Source: Roseomonas sp. (GTDB lineage Bacteria; Pseudomonadota; Alphaproteobacteria; Acetobacterales; Acetobacteraceae). Taken from it: a stretch of 64,000 nt of DNA. The notes under the pieces are model-generated. The model saw only the letters and a program-made list of their open reading frames with translations, did not search any database and was not told where the DNA came from. This document shows, piece by piece, positions 49,077-59,200 of the stretch (positions are counted from its first letter, which is position 1; every line of letters starts with the position of its first letter). The DNA lies in contig JADCFQ010000021.1 of the NCBI GenBank assembly GCA_020249435.1, forward strand, positions 1 through 64,000. Direction: 5' to 3'. A program made the position numbers and the translations under genes.

Positions 49077-49406
49077 CGACAAGACCTTTCCCGCAGAGAT
49101 AACGCAGTCCCTCATGCCTAAAACAAAATCATGAAAATAGAATTAGGCCGATACAACTAAAAATTGCTCAAATAAACGGCGTTCGTTATTGAAACCTAAA
49201 ACAGAAACGCAGGTGGTAACCTGATTTCCTCCAGATGAACGTCAGCCAGGCGCGCCGAAATCCCCCCTAATTTGCCAAAGCCCCGGAGCGCCGTTCATAA
49301 TCCATCAAGCGTCAATGCTACCCGCGCTGTTTCTTCACCAATTGCGAGACCGCGTGGTTTTCTTGGTGCCTTGTAATGCTGGTGCAAGCAGATCCGGTGG
49401 GACTCC
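49077..49406. other. divergent intergenic region
   Basis: Between the divergent chemoreceptor and monooxygenase genes lies 330 bases with no convincing ORF. The 100 bases next to the chemoreceptor are AT-rich and probably hold its promoter, but I see no clean sigma-70 or sigma-28 match. Nothing else was identified. Confidence 0.5.
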
Positions 49407-51041
49407 ATGGCTGAAATTCTCTCAGTGAAACCGAATGAAGCGATCGCAGCCGATGCCGATGCCATCATCATCGGTGCTGGCATTTCCGGCATGTATCAGC
49501 TGATCCGGCTCCGTGAACTCGGCATGAGGCTCCGCGTGTTTGAAGCGGGTTCTGATGTGGGCGGCACCTGGTATTGGAATCGCTACCCTGGCGCGCGGTT
49601 TGATTCCGAAAGCTGGTCCTATGGCTATTCTTTCTCAAAAGAACTGCTCCAGGAATGGGAATGGCCAGAACATTTTGCAGCACAGCCTGATACGCTCCGC
49701 TATCTGAATTACGTCGCTGATAAGTTCGATCTCCGCAAGCACATCACCTTCAATAGCCGCGTGAAGGCAGCGCATTTCGACGCTGCGCGAAATCTCTGGA
49801 CCGCCACACTGGAAAATGGCGAGACTTGCCGCGCGCCTTTGCTGATCACGGGCCTCGGCCCGCTTTCCGCGCCAACCTTGCCCAATATTTCGGGGCGCGA
49901 TTCCTTTCAAGGCCAAGCTTTTCATACCGCGCGTTGGCCGCATGATCCGGTGGATTTCACCGGCAAACGCGTTGGCATCATCGGCACGGGTGCCACCGCC
50001 ATTCAGATCATCCAAACCATCGCCAAGGATGTCGGCCACTTAACCGTCTTTCAACGCACACCCAATTGGGCCGCGCCCTTGCATAACCGCAAGATCACGC
50101 CGGAAGAGCAGGTGAAGATCAAGGCGAGCTATCCGGAAATCTTCGCCCGCTGCCGCGAAACCGCGACCTGCTTCATTCATCAGACTGATCCGCGCAAGGC
50201 GTTGGAGGTTTCCGCCGAGGAACGCGAATCCTTTTGGGAAAAGCTATATGCAGAGCCAGGCTTTGGCATTTGGGTCGGCAATTTCGCCGATGTGCTGACG
50301 AATAAGGAAGCCAATGCGCTGGCGAGTGACTTCATGGCGCAGAAGATTCGTCAAAGGGTGAAGGACGCCGCAGTCGCAGAGAAACTCATCCCGAAAAATC
50401 ATGGCTTCGGCACAAGGCGCCTGCCTTTGGAAAGTGGCTATTACGAGGTTTATAACCAAGCGAATGTGCGGCTGGTGGATATCAACGAAACGCCGATCGA
50501 GTGCATCACCGCCGAGGGCATCAGAACCAACGCCGAGGAATTCGGCTTTGATATCCTGATTTTCTCGACCGGGTTTGATGGCGTGACCGGCCCTTATGAC
50601 CGTATTGATATTCGCGGCCCCGGCGGGCGCAGCCTAAAGCAGGAATGGATCGCCACACCAAGAACCTTTCTTGGCGTGATGGCCGAGGGATTTCCGAATA
50701 TGCTGATGGTGCTTGGCCCCCATACGGCGCGCGGCAATATTCCACGCAATATCGAAGAAATCGTCGATTGGGTCACTGGCCTTGTCATTCATATGCGGAA
50801 GCACGGGCTCAAGCGTGTGGAACCAAAACCGGATGCCGTGCATTGGTGGGCCGACAAGGTCGAGGAAGCCGTGGCCGGCCTGCTGTTTGCCAAAGTCAAT
50901 TCCTGGCAAACCGGCATCAATCGCAATGTCGAAGGGCGTGATATTCGCCGCACCCTTGGATATTATGGTGGTGCGGTGGAATATCGCCGCATCGCCGATG
51001 AGGTCACTGCCGGCGGCTACAAGGAATTCGATTTCGCCTAA
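49407..51041 (+). CDS. Baeyer-Villiger-type flavin monooxygenase
   Basis: This 544-residue class B flavoprotein monooxygenase has two Rossmann motifs (IIIGAGISGM near 21-29 and GIIGTGATAIQ near 190). The BVMO fingerprint FxGxxxHxxxW is complete: Phe167, Gly169, His173, Trp177. GGTWYWNRYPG is also typical of cyclohexanone/phenylacetone monooxygenases. It inserts oxygen next to a ketone using NADPH and FAD; substrate is unknown. A Bug protein gene follows at 28 bases on the same strand, so co-transcription is likely. Confidence 0.95.
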   Translation: MAEILSVKPNEAIAADADAIIIGAGISGMYQLIRLRELGMRLRVFEAGSDVGGTWYWNRYPGARFDSESWSYGYSFSKELLQEWEWPEHFAAQPDTLRYLNYVADKFDLRKHITFNSRVKAAHFDAARNLWTATLENGETCRAPLLITGLGPLSAPTLPNISGRDSFQGQAFHTARWPHDPVDFTGKRVGIIGTGATAIQIIQTIAKDVGHLTVFQRTPNWAAPLHNRKITPEEQVKIKASYPEIFARCRETATCFIHQTDPRKALEVSAEERESFWEKLYAEPGFGIWVGNFADVLTNKEANALASDFMAQKIRQRVKDAAVAEKLIPKNHGFGTRRLPLESGYYEVYNQANVRLVDINETPIECITAEGIRTNAEEFGFDILIFSTGFDGVTGPYDRIDIRGPGGRSLKQEWIATPRTFLGVMAEGFPNMLMVLGPHTARGNIPRNIEEIVDWVTGLVIHMRKHGLKRVEPKPDAVHWWADKVEEAVAGLLFAKVNSWQTGINRNVEGRDIRRTLGYYGGAVEYRRIADEVTAGGYKEFDFA

Positions 51042-51069
51042 AACACTACAAGAAACGGGAGAGAAACAA

Positions 51070-52059
51070 ATGAAACCCAAGGCAACCGCCACACGCCGTT
51101 CACTGATCACGCTTGGCGCTGGCGCAGCACTCTTCGCGCCAAGCATCCTAAGTGCCCAGGAAGCGAACTGGCCAAACCGCCCGGTACGCATCATCGCGGC
51201 CTTCCCAGCGGGCAGCGGCACCGATAGCCTCGCGCGTTTCTATGGGGAGCGTCTGGGTCGCATCTTTGGCCAGAACTTCGTGATCGAAAACATCACCGGC
51301 GCCAATGGTGCGATTGCCGCGCGCGCTGCTGCCCGCGCCGCGCCTGATGGCTACACGATCTTTTTTGGCTCTGTTTCCACCCATGCGGCCAATCCGCATC
51401 TGATGCGTGAACCGGGCTATGATCCGCTGCGTGATTTTGCCCCGCTTTCCATGATCAGCATCAACCCGCTCGGCGTTCTGGTGCGGGCCGATTTCCCGGC
51501 GCGTGATCTGCAAGGCTTCATCGCCCACGCGCGGGCCAATCCTGGTGCGCTGAATTACGGCATTGGCAATGCGGGCGGGCTGGCGGGGACGCATCTGCTC
51601 AGCCAGGCCGCTGGCTTCAAGGCGGAGCAGATTTCCTATCGCGGTACGCCGCAAGCCATGGCGGATCTTCTCGGCGGGCGGCTGCATTTCTTCATCACGG
51701 ATCTTGGACCGGCCGTTGAGCATTTGCGCGCTGGCACCATTCGCGCCCTTGCCGTCACCACCGCGCGCCGGGTGGAAACCTTGCCAGATGTGCCAACGGT
51801 CGCGGAATCCGGCCTGCCTGGCTTTGATTTCGCTTCCTGGAACGGGTCCTGGATGCCGGCGCGCACACCGCCCGCCATCATTGCGCGGCTCAATCGCGAA
51901 ATCCAAGTCATCGGCCAAAGCGATGAAGCCAAGCGCCATATCGGTGCCCTTGGCATTGTGTCCACCACCAGCACGCCTGAAGCGCTCGGCGAATTCAATC
52001 GCCGCGAATTGGACCTTTGGGCGCGCATCGCGGCGGAGGCGAATGTCGCAAAGGAATAG
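51070..52059 (+). CDS. Bug-type tripartite tricarboxylate substrate-binding protein
   Basis: This 329-residue periplasmic receptor has a twin-arginine-like signal (ATRRSLITLGAGAALFAPS, cleaved near LSA) followed by WPNRPVRIIAAFPAGSGTD, NITGANGAIAARA and PDGYTIFF. ATG 51070 has GGGAGAG upstream. It lies 28 bases after the monooxygenase, suggesting that the bound carboxylate is related to that pathway. No permease gene is adjacent. The 3' end is convergent with the next gene. Confidence 0.92.
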   Translation: MKPKATATRRSLITLGAGAALFAPSILSAQEANWPNRPVRIIAAFPAGSGTDSLARFYGERLGRIFGQNFVIENITGANGAIAARAAARAAPDGYTIFFGSVSTHAANPHLMREPGYDPLRDFAPLSMISINPLGVLVRADFPARDLQGFIAHARANPGALNYGIGNAGGLAGTHLLSQAAGFKAEQISYRGTPQAMADLLGGRLHFFITDLGPAVEHLRAGTIRALAVTTARRVETLPDVPTVAESGLPGFDFASWNGSWMPARTPPAIIARLNREIQVIGQSDEAKRHIGALGIVSTTSTPEALGEFNRRELDLWARIAAEANVAKE

Positions 52060-52078
52060 GCGCTGCCTGCCAGCGCCT
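52058..52078. terminator. hairpin between convergent gene ends
   Basis: AGGCGCTG (52058-52065) and CAGCGCCT (52071-52078) form an 8-bp stem with a 5-base loop. It begins in the stop codon of the plus-strand gene and ends at the stop of the minus-strand gene, so it could serve both, but neither side has a T-tract. Confidence 0.45.
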
Positions 52079-52581
52079 CATTTCCGGCGGCTTGGCGGCA
52101 CTTCGGAAATCCGGAGCGTCGCGGGCTGCGGAGGCCCGCGATCCACCGTACCGATCCAAATATTGTAGTTCCCGCTCGCGGGCCGCTGAATGATGATGCC
52201 GGGGTTAAGCCCTTCCATATCATCATTGCAAATCCATCTACCCGAAGGATCATTGATGATCAGGGTGGTATCGGCCTGCGCAACAACAGAAATATACAGT
52301 GGCAAATTCCCCGCCTGATAATTCAAATCAACATCGGGGCGGGCGTAATCAATCCAACCAGAGCAATCTGTGCCAAGCCCTTGCACCTGACGATCTCCGC
52401 CGGCTTCCACGCGGGTTTCGTGCGGGTCTGGCGCGAAATCCGCGCGCAGATTGACCGTGGCATAGCGCGGTTGAGCCGCAACATCGGGCGTTGCCTGCCG
52501 CGCGGGCGATTTCTGCTGCGCCAGAACCGGCAAGGCCATGGCGCAAACAAGAACAAGGGCGAAGGGCGCGATTTTCCGCAT
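52078..52581 (-). CDS. secreted hypothetical protein, 167 aa
   Basis: The protein has a signal peptide (MRKIAPFALVLVCAMALPVLA). The mature part contains GTDCSGWIDYARPDVDLNY, PLYISVVAQADTTLIIND and NYNIWIGTVD, a beta-sandwich pattern like pre-peptidase C-terminal domains seen in periplasmic proteins of Acetobacteraceae. Two cysteines (CSGW and ICNDD) could form a disulfide. ATG 52581 is chosen because it opens the signal peptide. Its function is unknown. Confidence 0.75.
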   Translation of the reverse strand: MRKIAPFALVLVCAMALPVLAQQKSPARQATPDVAAQPRYATVNLRADFAPDPHETRVEAGGDRQVQGLGTDCSGWIDYARPDVDLNYQAGNLPLYISVVAQADTTLIINDPSGRWICNDDMEGLNPGIIIQRPASGNYNIWIGTVDRGPPQPATLRISEVPPSRRK

Positions 52582-52681
52582 CAGAGACTCCCTACTGGAA
52601 AGCGGATGACATCCGATTTCCAATACAGGGGAAATCTTAATGCTTCGATATCAAATCAGCGCCCATCGCACCGATGGCGCA

Positions 52682-53674
52682 TCACCCCGGCGTCGCACCA
52701 CTCGCGCGCACCACCGGTGCCCAACGATCCGCCTCGCGCGAGACAAAGGCCTGCACATCGGCCGGGCCATTGTCAGTCATGGTCAGCACACCAAGCCCCG
52801 CAATGCGTTCCTTCATGCCAGGTTCATTGATGGCGGTGGTGAAGGCTTCGCGAATGCGCGCCACAGCGGCCTCAGGCATGCCGGCGGGGCCAGCCAGCAC
52901 GAACCAATTGATCGCAGTTGCGCCGGGGAAACCCGCTTCCACAATCGTCGGCACATCGGGGAAGGTGGACATGCGCTCTCCGCTCGTGACCGCGATGGCT
53001 TTCAGCGAACCACCACGAACGCTGCCGGCATGCGCGCCGAGCGTGTTCCAGAGCGATCCCAGGCTACCGCCCAGCACCTGCTGTTCCGCTTCCCCACCGC
53101 CGCGGAAGGGCACATGCATCAGCTGCACGCCAGCCTCCCGCGCCCAAAGCATGCCGGAAAGATGCCCGACCGAACCAATACCGGCGCTGCCATAGCTCAT
53201 CGCCTCGGGCCGCACACGCGCGGCGGCCAGGTAATCCGCCATGTTTTGAATGGGGCCATTGGGTCGCACACCAACCACCATGGGCGCGCCGCCGACCAGC
53301 ATCACATAGGAAAAGCTGCGCCGCACATCATAGGCAAGGTTCGGGAACAGCGTTTGCGCAATGGCCATGGGGCCGGCATTGGCGAGCACGAGCGAATAGC
53401 CATCCGGACGTTCGCCCGCGATATGCGCCGTGCCCACCGTGCCGCCTGCGCCGGGGCGATTATCCAGCACCACCGGCTGACCCAAAACGCGCTCCAGCGT
53501 GGGCGATAGCAGCCGCACCACACCATCCGAAGTGCCGCCCGCAGAAAAGGGGCTGACCACACGAATGGGGCGATTGGGGAAGGCCGCCTGGGCAAAGCTG
53601 CCGGAGGGCAGCAGCATTGGCAGCGCAAGCGTAGAGGCAGCGGTCAAAAGACTACGACGGTTCATTTCATGCAT
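52682..53674 (-). CDS. Bug-type tripartite tricarboxylate substrate-binding protein
   Basis: This 330-residue receptor has a signal sequence with twin arginines (NRRSLLTAASTLALPMLLP), then FPNRPIRVVSPFSAGGTSDG, VLDNRPGAGGTVG and PDGYSLVLANAG. ATG 53674 or the in-frame ATG at 53665 could be used; neither has a strong Shine-Dalgarno. It is the third Bug protein here, without an adjacent permease. Confidence 0.92.
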   Translation of the reverse strand: MHEMNRRSLLTAASTLALPMLLPSGSFAQAAFPNRPIRVVSPFSAGGTSDGVVRLLSPTLERVLGQPVVLDNRPGAGGTVGTAHIAGERPDGYSLVLANAGPMAIAQTLFPNLAYDVRRSFSYVMLVGGAPMVVGVRPNGPIQNMADYLAAARVRPEAMSYGSAGIGSVGHLSGMLWAREAGVQLMHVPFRGGGEAEQQVLGGSLGSLWNTLGAHAGSVRGGSLKAIAVTSGERMSTFPDVPTIVEAGFPGATAINWFVLAGPAGMPEAAVARIREAFTTAINEPGMKERIAGLGVLTMTDNGPADVQAFVSREADRWAPVVRASGATPG

Positions 53675-53883
53675 CCCGGGCTTGATTGATTATGTGAAGC
53701 GGCGGTTTCCGCCTTGGAGATGTAGATAAGCCCGGAACCGGTAGACGCAACGGCAGCCTTGCGCCTCAAGCGCCAAAAGAAGGCATCACTGCCGATCCTT
53801 GCCGCCGAAACGCGCAATCATGGGGCACAATTGCCTGAACAGTATTCACGCCGTGACGGTGCAAACCCTCCCCCAACAACTGA

Positions 53884-54678
53884 TCAGGGGACCGCACCGA
53901 AAGCATAGGTCAGGCCGAAGCGAATCATCTGAATGGTTACATCATTGCTGATGGAACGGCCCTGAACCGTGTTGAAGCCACTCGCCACGCCAGCACGCGC
54001 ATCCGGGAAGCAAAAACCGACCTGATCGAATTGCGTGTGGATGTAATCCAAGCGCAGCGAAACGGCCTCTGAAACCCGCCAAGCGGCAGCAATTCCCATG
54101 GTCCAACCAAAGGCAATTTTTTCATCTGTTTCGCTGAAACGCGCGAGGGTTTGGGTGGGTGAGGTCACCCCCTGATACTGCGTGCGCGTATCCGCGAAAA
54201 AGGCCGCCGCCAAGCCGGCTGATGCGCTCACCATCAGCGGGCCATCACCATAGCCGACAGTGGCGCGCAGGGTGGAAACCCAGCGCGTTTCCCGGTTGAT
54301 CGATGCCTGTGGCATGCCGTTCCAGGCATTGCCGGAATTCACCAAGTTATCCTGATGGCCTTCCTGACGAAGCCAGGCCCCATCGGTTTCCACGCCCATG
54401 ATGATGCCGCTATCGTAATGATGCTGATAGCCCAAAAGCAAAACAAGGCCAGCACCGCGGAAGGAATCATCCGCCGCCTCATCGGCAGCGTTTGAACCAT
54501 ATTGACCGTCGCCACGCCTGCTCGACCCACGGGCAGAATAAAACGAATCAACAGCAAAGGCGCCCAGATAGGTGCCGGACCAATTGACAGCGGACGTGGG
54601 GGTCTGAGCAAGGCCAGGTGTCGTGAGGCAGGCAAGCGCGGCAAGCGGCAAGAGGCGCTTGATCAGACGACCGGGCAT
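53884..54678 (-). CDS. outer-membrane beta-barrel protein
   Basis: This 264-residue protein has a signal peptide (MPGRLIKRLLPLAALACLTT, cleaved near GLA-QT), then WSGTYLGAFAVDSFYSARG, a glycine/asparagine-rich loop and alternating strands (LLLGYQHHYDSGIIMGVETDGAWL, WVSTLRATVGYG, LRLDYIHTQFDQV). The last strand, IQMIRFGLTYAFGAVP, fits the OmpA/Omp25-like porin-family barrel. The function is unknown, perhaps structural or adhesive. A small gap separates it from the Bug gene. Confidence 0.82.
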   Translation of the reverse strand: MPGRLIKRLLPLAALACLTTPGLAQTPTSAVNWSGTYLGAFAVDSFYSARGSSRRGDGQYGSNAADEAADDSFRGAGLVLLLGYQHHYDSGIIMGVETDGAWLRQEGHQDNLVNSGNAWNGMPQASINRETRWVSTLRATVGYGDGPLMVSASAGLAAAFFADTRTQYQGVTSPTQTLARFSETDEKIAFGWTMGIAAAWRVSEAVSLRLDYIHTQFDQVGFCFPDARAGVASGFNTVQGRSISNDVTIQMIRFGLTYAFGAVP

Positions 54679-54762
54679 AATGGGTTTCCTTCAGCAAACA
54701 GTGTTTTCACGATATGCCGAATTGATTGATTTTTAGTGTGCAACCCAAGATTGAAGCTTCGG

Positions 54763-54790
54763 AAAAAAAGAAGGCGCCATAAGCGCCTTC
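54763..54790 (-). terminator. intrinsic terminator of gltBD
   Basis: On the minus strand an 8-bp stem (arms 54783-54790 and 54770-54777, loop of five bases) is followed by seven T. It lies about 35 bases beyond the gltD stop. Confidence 0.88.
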
Positions 54791-54825
54791 CTTGTGGTTT
54801 CGACCGTTTCGGTTGGGTTTTAAAA

Positions 54826-56274
54826 CTACCTTGGCAGCGTGCTCGCCCCCATCAGGAATTCATCCACGGCGCGCGCGCATTGCCGGCCCTCGCGAATGGC
54901 CCAGACCACCAGCGATTGCCCGCGCCGCATATCACCAGCAGCAAAGACCTTCGGCACCGATGTCTGATAGGCTTCCGTATCCGCGCGCACATTGCCACGC
55001 GCATCAAGCGCAACGCCTGAGGTTTCCAGCAACCCCGCGCGGCGCGGCCCGAGAAAGCCCATCGCCAATAGCACCAGATCGGCCTTCATCTGAAAGCTGC
55101 TGCCCGCCACTTCGCGCATTTGCATGCGCCCGGCTTCATGCACCCATTCCACGCGCACGCAATCAAGCGCCGTCACGCGGCCATTCTCGCCCACCGCCTG
55201 CTTCGTCAGCACGGCCCAATCACGCGCGCAGCCTTCATAATGCGCCGGCGCGGTGCGGAGCTTATGCGGCCAATTCGGCCAGGTGAGGGCCTTATCTTCC
55301 TGCTCCGGCGGCTTTGGCATGATTTCAATCTGCGTAATGGAAGCGGCCCCCTGGCGCGCGGCAGTGCCGATGCAATCCGCGCCCGTATCACCGCCGCCAA
55401 TCACCACCACATGCTTGCCCGTGGCAGAGATTGTGCCACGCGGTGCGGCGCGATCCTCACTGTCACCCGCCACACGCTTGTTCTGCTGCGTCAGGTAATC
55501 CATCGCGGGATAGATGCCGGAAAGATTGCGGCCATCCACTTCCAATTCGCGCGGCCATTCCGCCCCACCTGACAGCACCACCGCATCATAACCCGCGATC
55601 AGCACATCAAAGGGCAGCGTGCTGCCCACTTCCGTGCCGGTGCGGAATTCCACACCCTCAGCCGCCATCTGATCAACACGGCGGTCAATCAAGTGCTTTT
55701 CCATCTTGAAATCAGGAATGCCGTAGCGGAGCAAACCACCAATGCGGTCCTGTTTTTCAAACAACGTCACCGCATGGCCCGCACGCGCCAATTGCTGCGC
55801 CGCCGCCAGCCCCGCCGGACCGCTGCCCACCACCGCCACGCGCTTGCCGGTTTTGCGCGCGGGGATTTGCGGCTTGATCCAGCCTTCTTCCCAGCCGCGA
55901 TCCACAATCGCGCATTCGATGGATTTGATGGTGACCGGCGCTTCCGTCAGGTTCAACGTGCAGCTAGCCTCGCACGGGGCGGGGCAGATGCGGCCGGTGA
56001 ATTCCGGGAAGTTGTTGGTGGAATGGAGTGTTTCCAGCGCTGCCTGCCACTGATCCCGATAGACCAGATCATTCCAATCCGGGATCATGTTGTTAACGGG
56101 GCAGCCATTATGGCAATACGGAATGCCGCAATTCATGCAGCGCGCCGCCTGCTTCGTGAGCTCCGCCCCTGGCAGGGGTGTCACATATTCCTTGTAATTC
56201 TTGAGGCGCTCTTCCGGCTTGATATAGCCGCGATCGGCGCGTTCGAATTCCAGAAAACCGGTTGCCTTACCCAT
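54826..56274 (-). CDS. gltD: glutamate synthase, small subunit
   Basis: GltD passes electrons from NADPH to GltB for ammonia assimilation. The 482-residue protein has N-terminal Fe-S cysteine clusters ([26 protein letters not shown]), FAD-binding [18 protein letters not shown] and an NADPH-binding [11 protein letters not shown]. It lies 21 bases downstream of gltB with the same orientation and is followed by a terminator. Confidence 0.96.
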   Translation of the reverse strand: MGKATGFLEFERADRGYIKPEERLKNYKEYVTPLPGAELTKQAARCMNCGIPYCHNGCPVNNMIPDWNDLVYRDQWQAALETLHSTNNFPEFTGRICPAPCEASCTLNLTEAPVTIKSIECAIVDRGWEEGWIKPQIPARKTGKRVAVVGSGPAGLAAAQQLARAGHAVTLFEKQDRIGGLLRYGIPDFKMEKHLIDRRVDQMAAEGVEFRTGTEVGSTLPFDVLIAGYDAVVLSGGAEWPRELEVDGRNLSGIYPAMDYLTQQNKRVAGDSEDRAAPRGTISATGKHVVVIGGGDTGADCIGTAARQGAASITQIEIMPKPPEQEDKALTWPNWPHKLRTAPAHYEGCARDWAVLTKQAVGENGRVTALDCVRVEWVHEAGRMQMREVAGSSFQMKADLVLLAMGFLGPRRAGLLETSGVALDARGNVRADTEAYQTSVPKVFAAGDMRRGQSLVVWAIREGRQCARAVDEFLMGASTLPR

Positions 56275-56295
56275 AACGCCATTCCCCCTTGCGGC

Positions 56296-59200
56296 TTATT
56301 CGGCCGCAACCGCGTGACCACCCGCTTGCTCGGCCTTCAGGTCGAGCAAGGCGCGGCGGTAATCCCGCGGCATCACCTTCACGAAGCGCGGCAGCGCCGC
56401 ATCCCAATCTTCCAGCAAAGCCCGTGCCCGCGCGCTGCCGGTCATCAGCAAATGCCGCTCCACCAGAATGCGCAGACGCTCCGCATCGAAGCGCAGCATA
56501 TCGCCCATGCCATTATCGAAAGCGGATGGCGCGCGCTGCTTGGGCCGCCCATCCTCAGCGGCATCGGCAGGCCCAATCGCTTCCAGATCAACGATGCTCT
56601 TGTTGCACATATCACGGAAATCGCCGTTTACATCGTAAACATAGGCAATGCCGCCTGACATGCCGGCAGCGAAATTCCGCCCCGTCGCGCCCAGCACCAC
56701 CACCACGCCGCCGGTCATGTATTCGCAGCCATGATCGCCGCAGCCTTCCACCACCGTCACCGCGCCGGAATTGCGCACGGCAAAACGCTCACCGGCGACA
56801 CCTTCGAAATAGGCCTCACCAGCAATGGCGCCGTAAAGAACGGTATTCCCGACAATGATATTCGCGGCAGGATCACGCGCCACACCGGCGGGAGGCTTCA
56901 CCGCAATGCGCCCACCCGATAGCCCCTTGCCGACATAATCATTCGCATCGCCGGTCAATTCGAGTGAGACACCACGCGCGAGGAAGGCACCGAAGCTGCC
57001 ACCCGCCGTGCCCTTGAAGGCAATGCTGATGGTATCTTCAGGCAAGCCCGCATGACCATAAATCTTCGCCACCTCACCGGACAGCATCGCCCCGGTGGTG
57101 CGATTGAGGTTGCTGATGGCGCGTTCAATCCGCACTGGCTGTTGCTTTTCCAGCGCATCCTTGCTGGCCGCGATCAAATCCATATCCAGGATGTGATCCA
57201 GTCCGTGATCCTGGCTTTCGCAATGATGGATCGCGGCCCCTTCCACCAGCTTCGGCTGATAGAGAATGCGCGACAGATCCACGCCCTTCGCCTTCCAATG
57301 GTCAATCGCGGGACGCATGTTCAGCCGATCCACGCGGCCCACCATGTCATCCACCGTGCGGAAGCCAAGCTGCGCCATCAATTCGCGCATTTCTTCGGCT
57401 ACGAAGAAGAAATAATTGATCACATGCTCCGGCATGCCGGTGAAGCGCGCGCGCAGCACCGGGTCTTGCGTCGCGATGCCGACCGGGCAGGTGTTCAGAT
57501 GGCATTTGCGCATCATCACACAGCCGGCGGCGATCAGCGGCGCTGTGGCAAAGCCGAATTCATCCGCCCCAAGCAACGCGCCAATCACCACATCGCGCCC
57601 AGTGCGCAAGCCGCCATCCACCTGCACGGCAATCCGCCCACGCAGCCCATTCAGCACAAGCGTCTGCTGCGTCTCCGCAAGCCCGATCTCCCATGGCGAA
57701 CCGGCATGCGTCAGTGACGTCAAGGGCGAAGCCCCCGTGCCACCCTCATAGCCCGAGATCGTCACATGATCCGCCCGCGCCTTGGAAACGCCGGCGGCGA
57801 CCGTGCCAACCCCCACTTCGGACACCAGCTTCACGGAAATCCGCGCGCGCTTGTTCACATTCTTCAGATCGTGAATGAGCTGCGCTAGATCCTCGATGGA
57901 ATAAATATCATGATGCGGCGGCGGTGAAATCAGTCCGACGCCCGGCGTGGAATGCCGCACGCGCGCGATGTTCTTATCCACCTTATGGCCCGGAAGCTGC
58001 CCACCTTCACCAGGCTTCGCCCCTTGCGCCATCTTGATTTGGATATCATCGGCATTGACCAGATATTCCGCCGTCACGCCAAAGCGTCCGGATGCCACCT
58101 GCTTGATCGCAGAGCGCATGGAATCGCCATTCGGCATCGGCTTGAAGCGATCCGCTTCCTCACCGCCTTCGCCGGTATTGGAACGCCCACCAATGCGGTT
58201 CATGGCAATGGCGAGAGTGGTATGCGCTTCACGGCTGATCGAACCGAAGCTCATCGCGCCAGTGGCGAAGCGCTTCACGATCTCGCTCGCCGGTTCAACT
58301 TCCTCAAGTGGGATGGGTTGTTCGGCGAATTTGAATTCCATCAGGCCGCGAATGGTCAGCAAGCGGCGGCTTTGGTCATTGATGGTCTTGGCGAAATCCT
58401 TGTAGCGATCGGCTGAATTGCCGCGCACCGCGTGCTGCAGGTTGGAAACACTCTCCGGCGTCCAGGCGTGATCTTCACCGCGCAGCCGGAGCGCGTAATC
58501 ACCGCCCACATCCAGCAAGTCACGATAGATCGGGTTGTCGCCAAAGGCCGCCTGATGGCGCTGCACGGCTTCCGCCGCAATTTCGGCAATGCCCGCGCCT
58601 TCAATCGTGGTCGCGGTGCCGGTGAAGTATTTTTCGACAAAGCTGGTCGAAAGCCCAACCGCATCGAAGATCTGCGCGCCGCAATAGGATTGATAGGTGC
58701 TGATGCCCATCTTGGACATCACCTTCATCACGCCCTTGCCAATCGCCTTGATGAAGTTCTTCTGCACTTCATAGGGCTTCAGATTCATGTCCACGCGCTG
58801 GCGGATTTGTTCCAGGGTCTCAAAGGCAAGATACGGGTTCACCGCTTCCGCGCCATAGCCCGCCAGCACGCAGAAATGATGCACCTGCCGCGCTTCGCCG
58901 GTTTCCACCACAAGCCCTGTTGAGGTCCGCAAACCCTGCCGGATCAGATGATGATGCACAGCCGCCGTCGCCAACAAGGACGGAATGGCAATACGCTCAG
59001 CGGAAACCGCACGATCAGACAGCACCAGGATGTTATGCCCGGCAAGCACGGCTTCCGTCGCGGCGGAACACAATTTCTCCAAGGCTGGTGCCAGCCCCTC
59101 CGCGCCATCCTTGGCGGGCCAGGTGGCGTCCAGAGTCTGGGTGCGGAAGGCATCGCCGGCCAGCGCCTTGATGCCGCGGATTTTCGCCAAATCCTCATTG

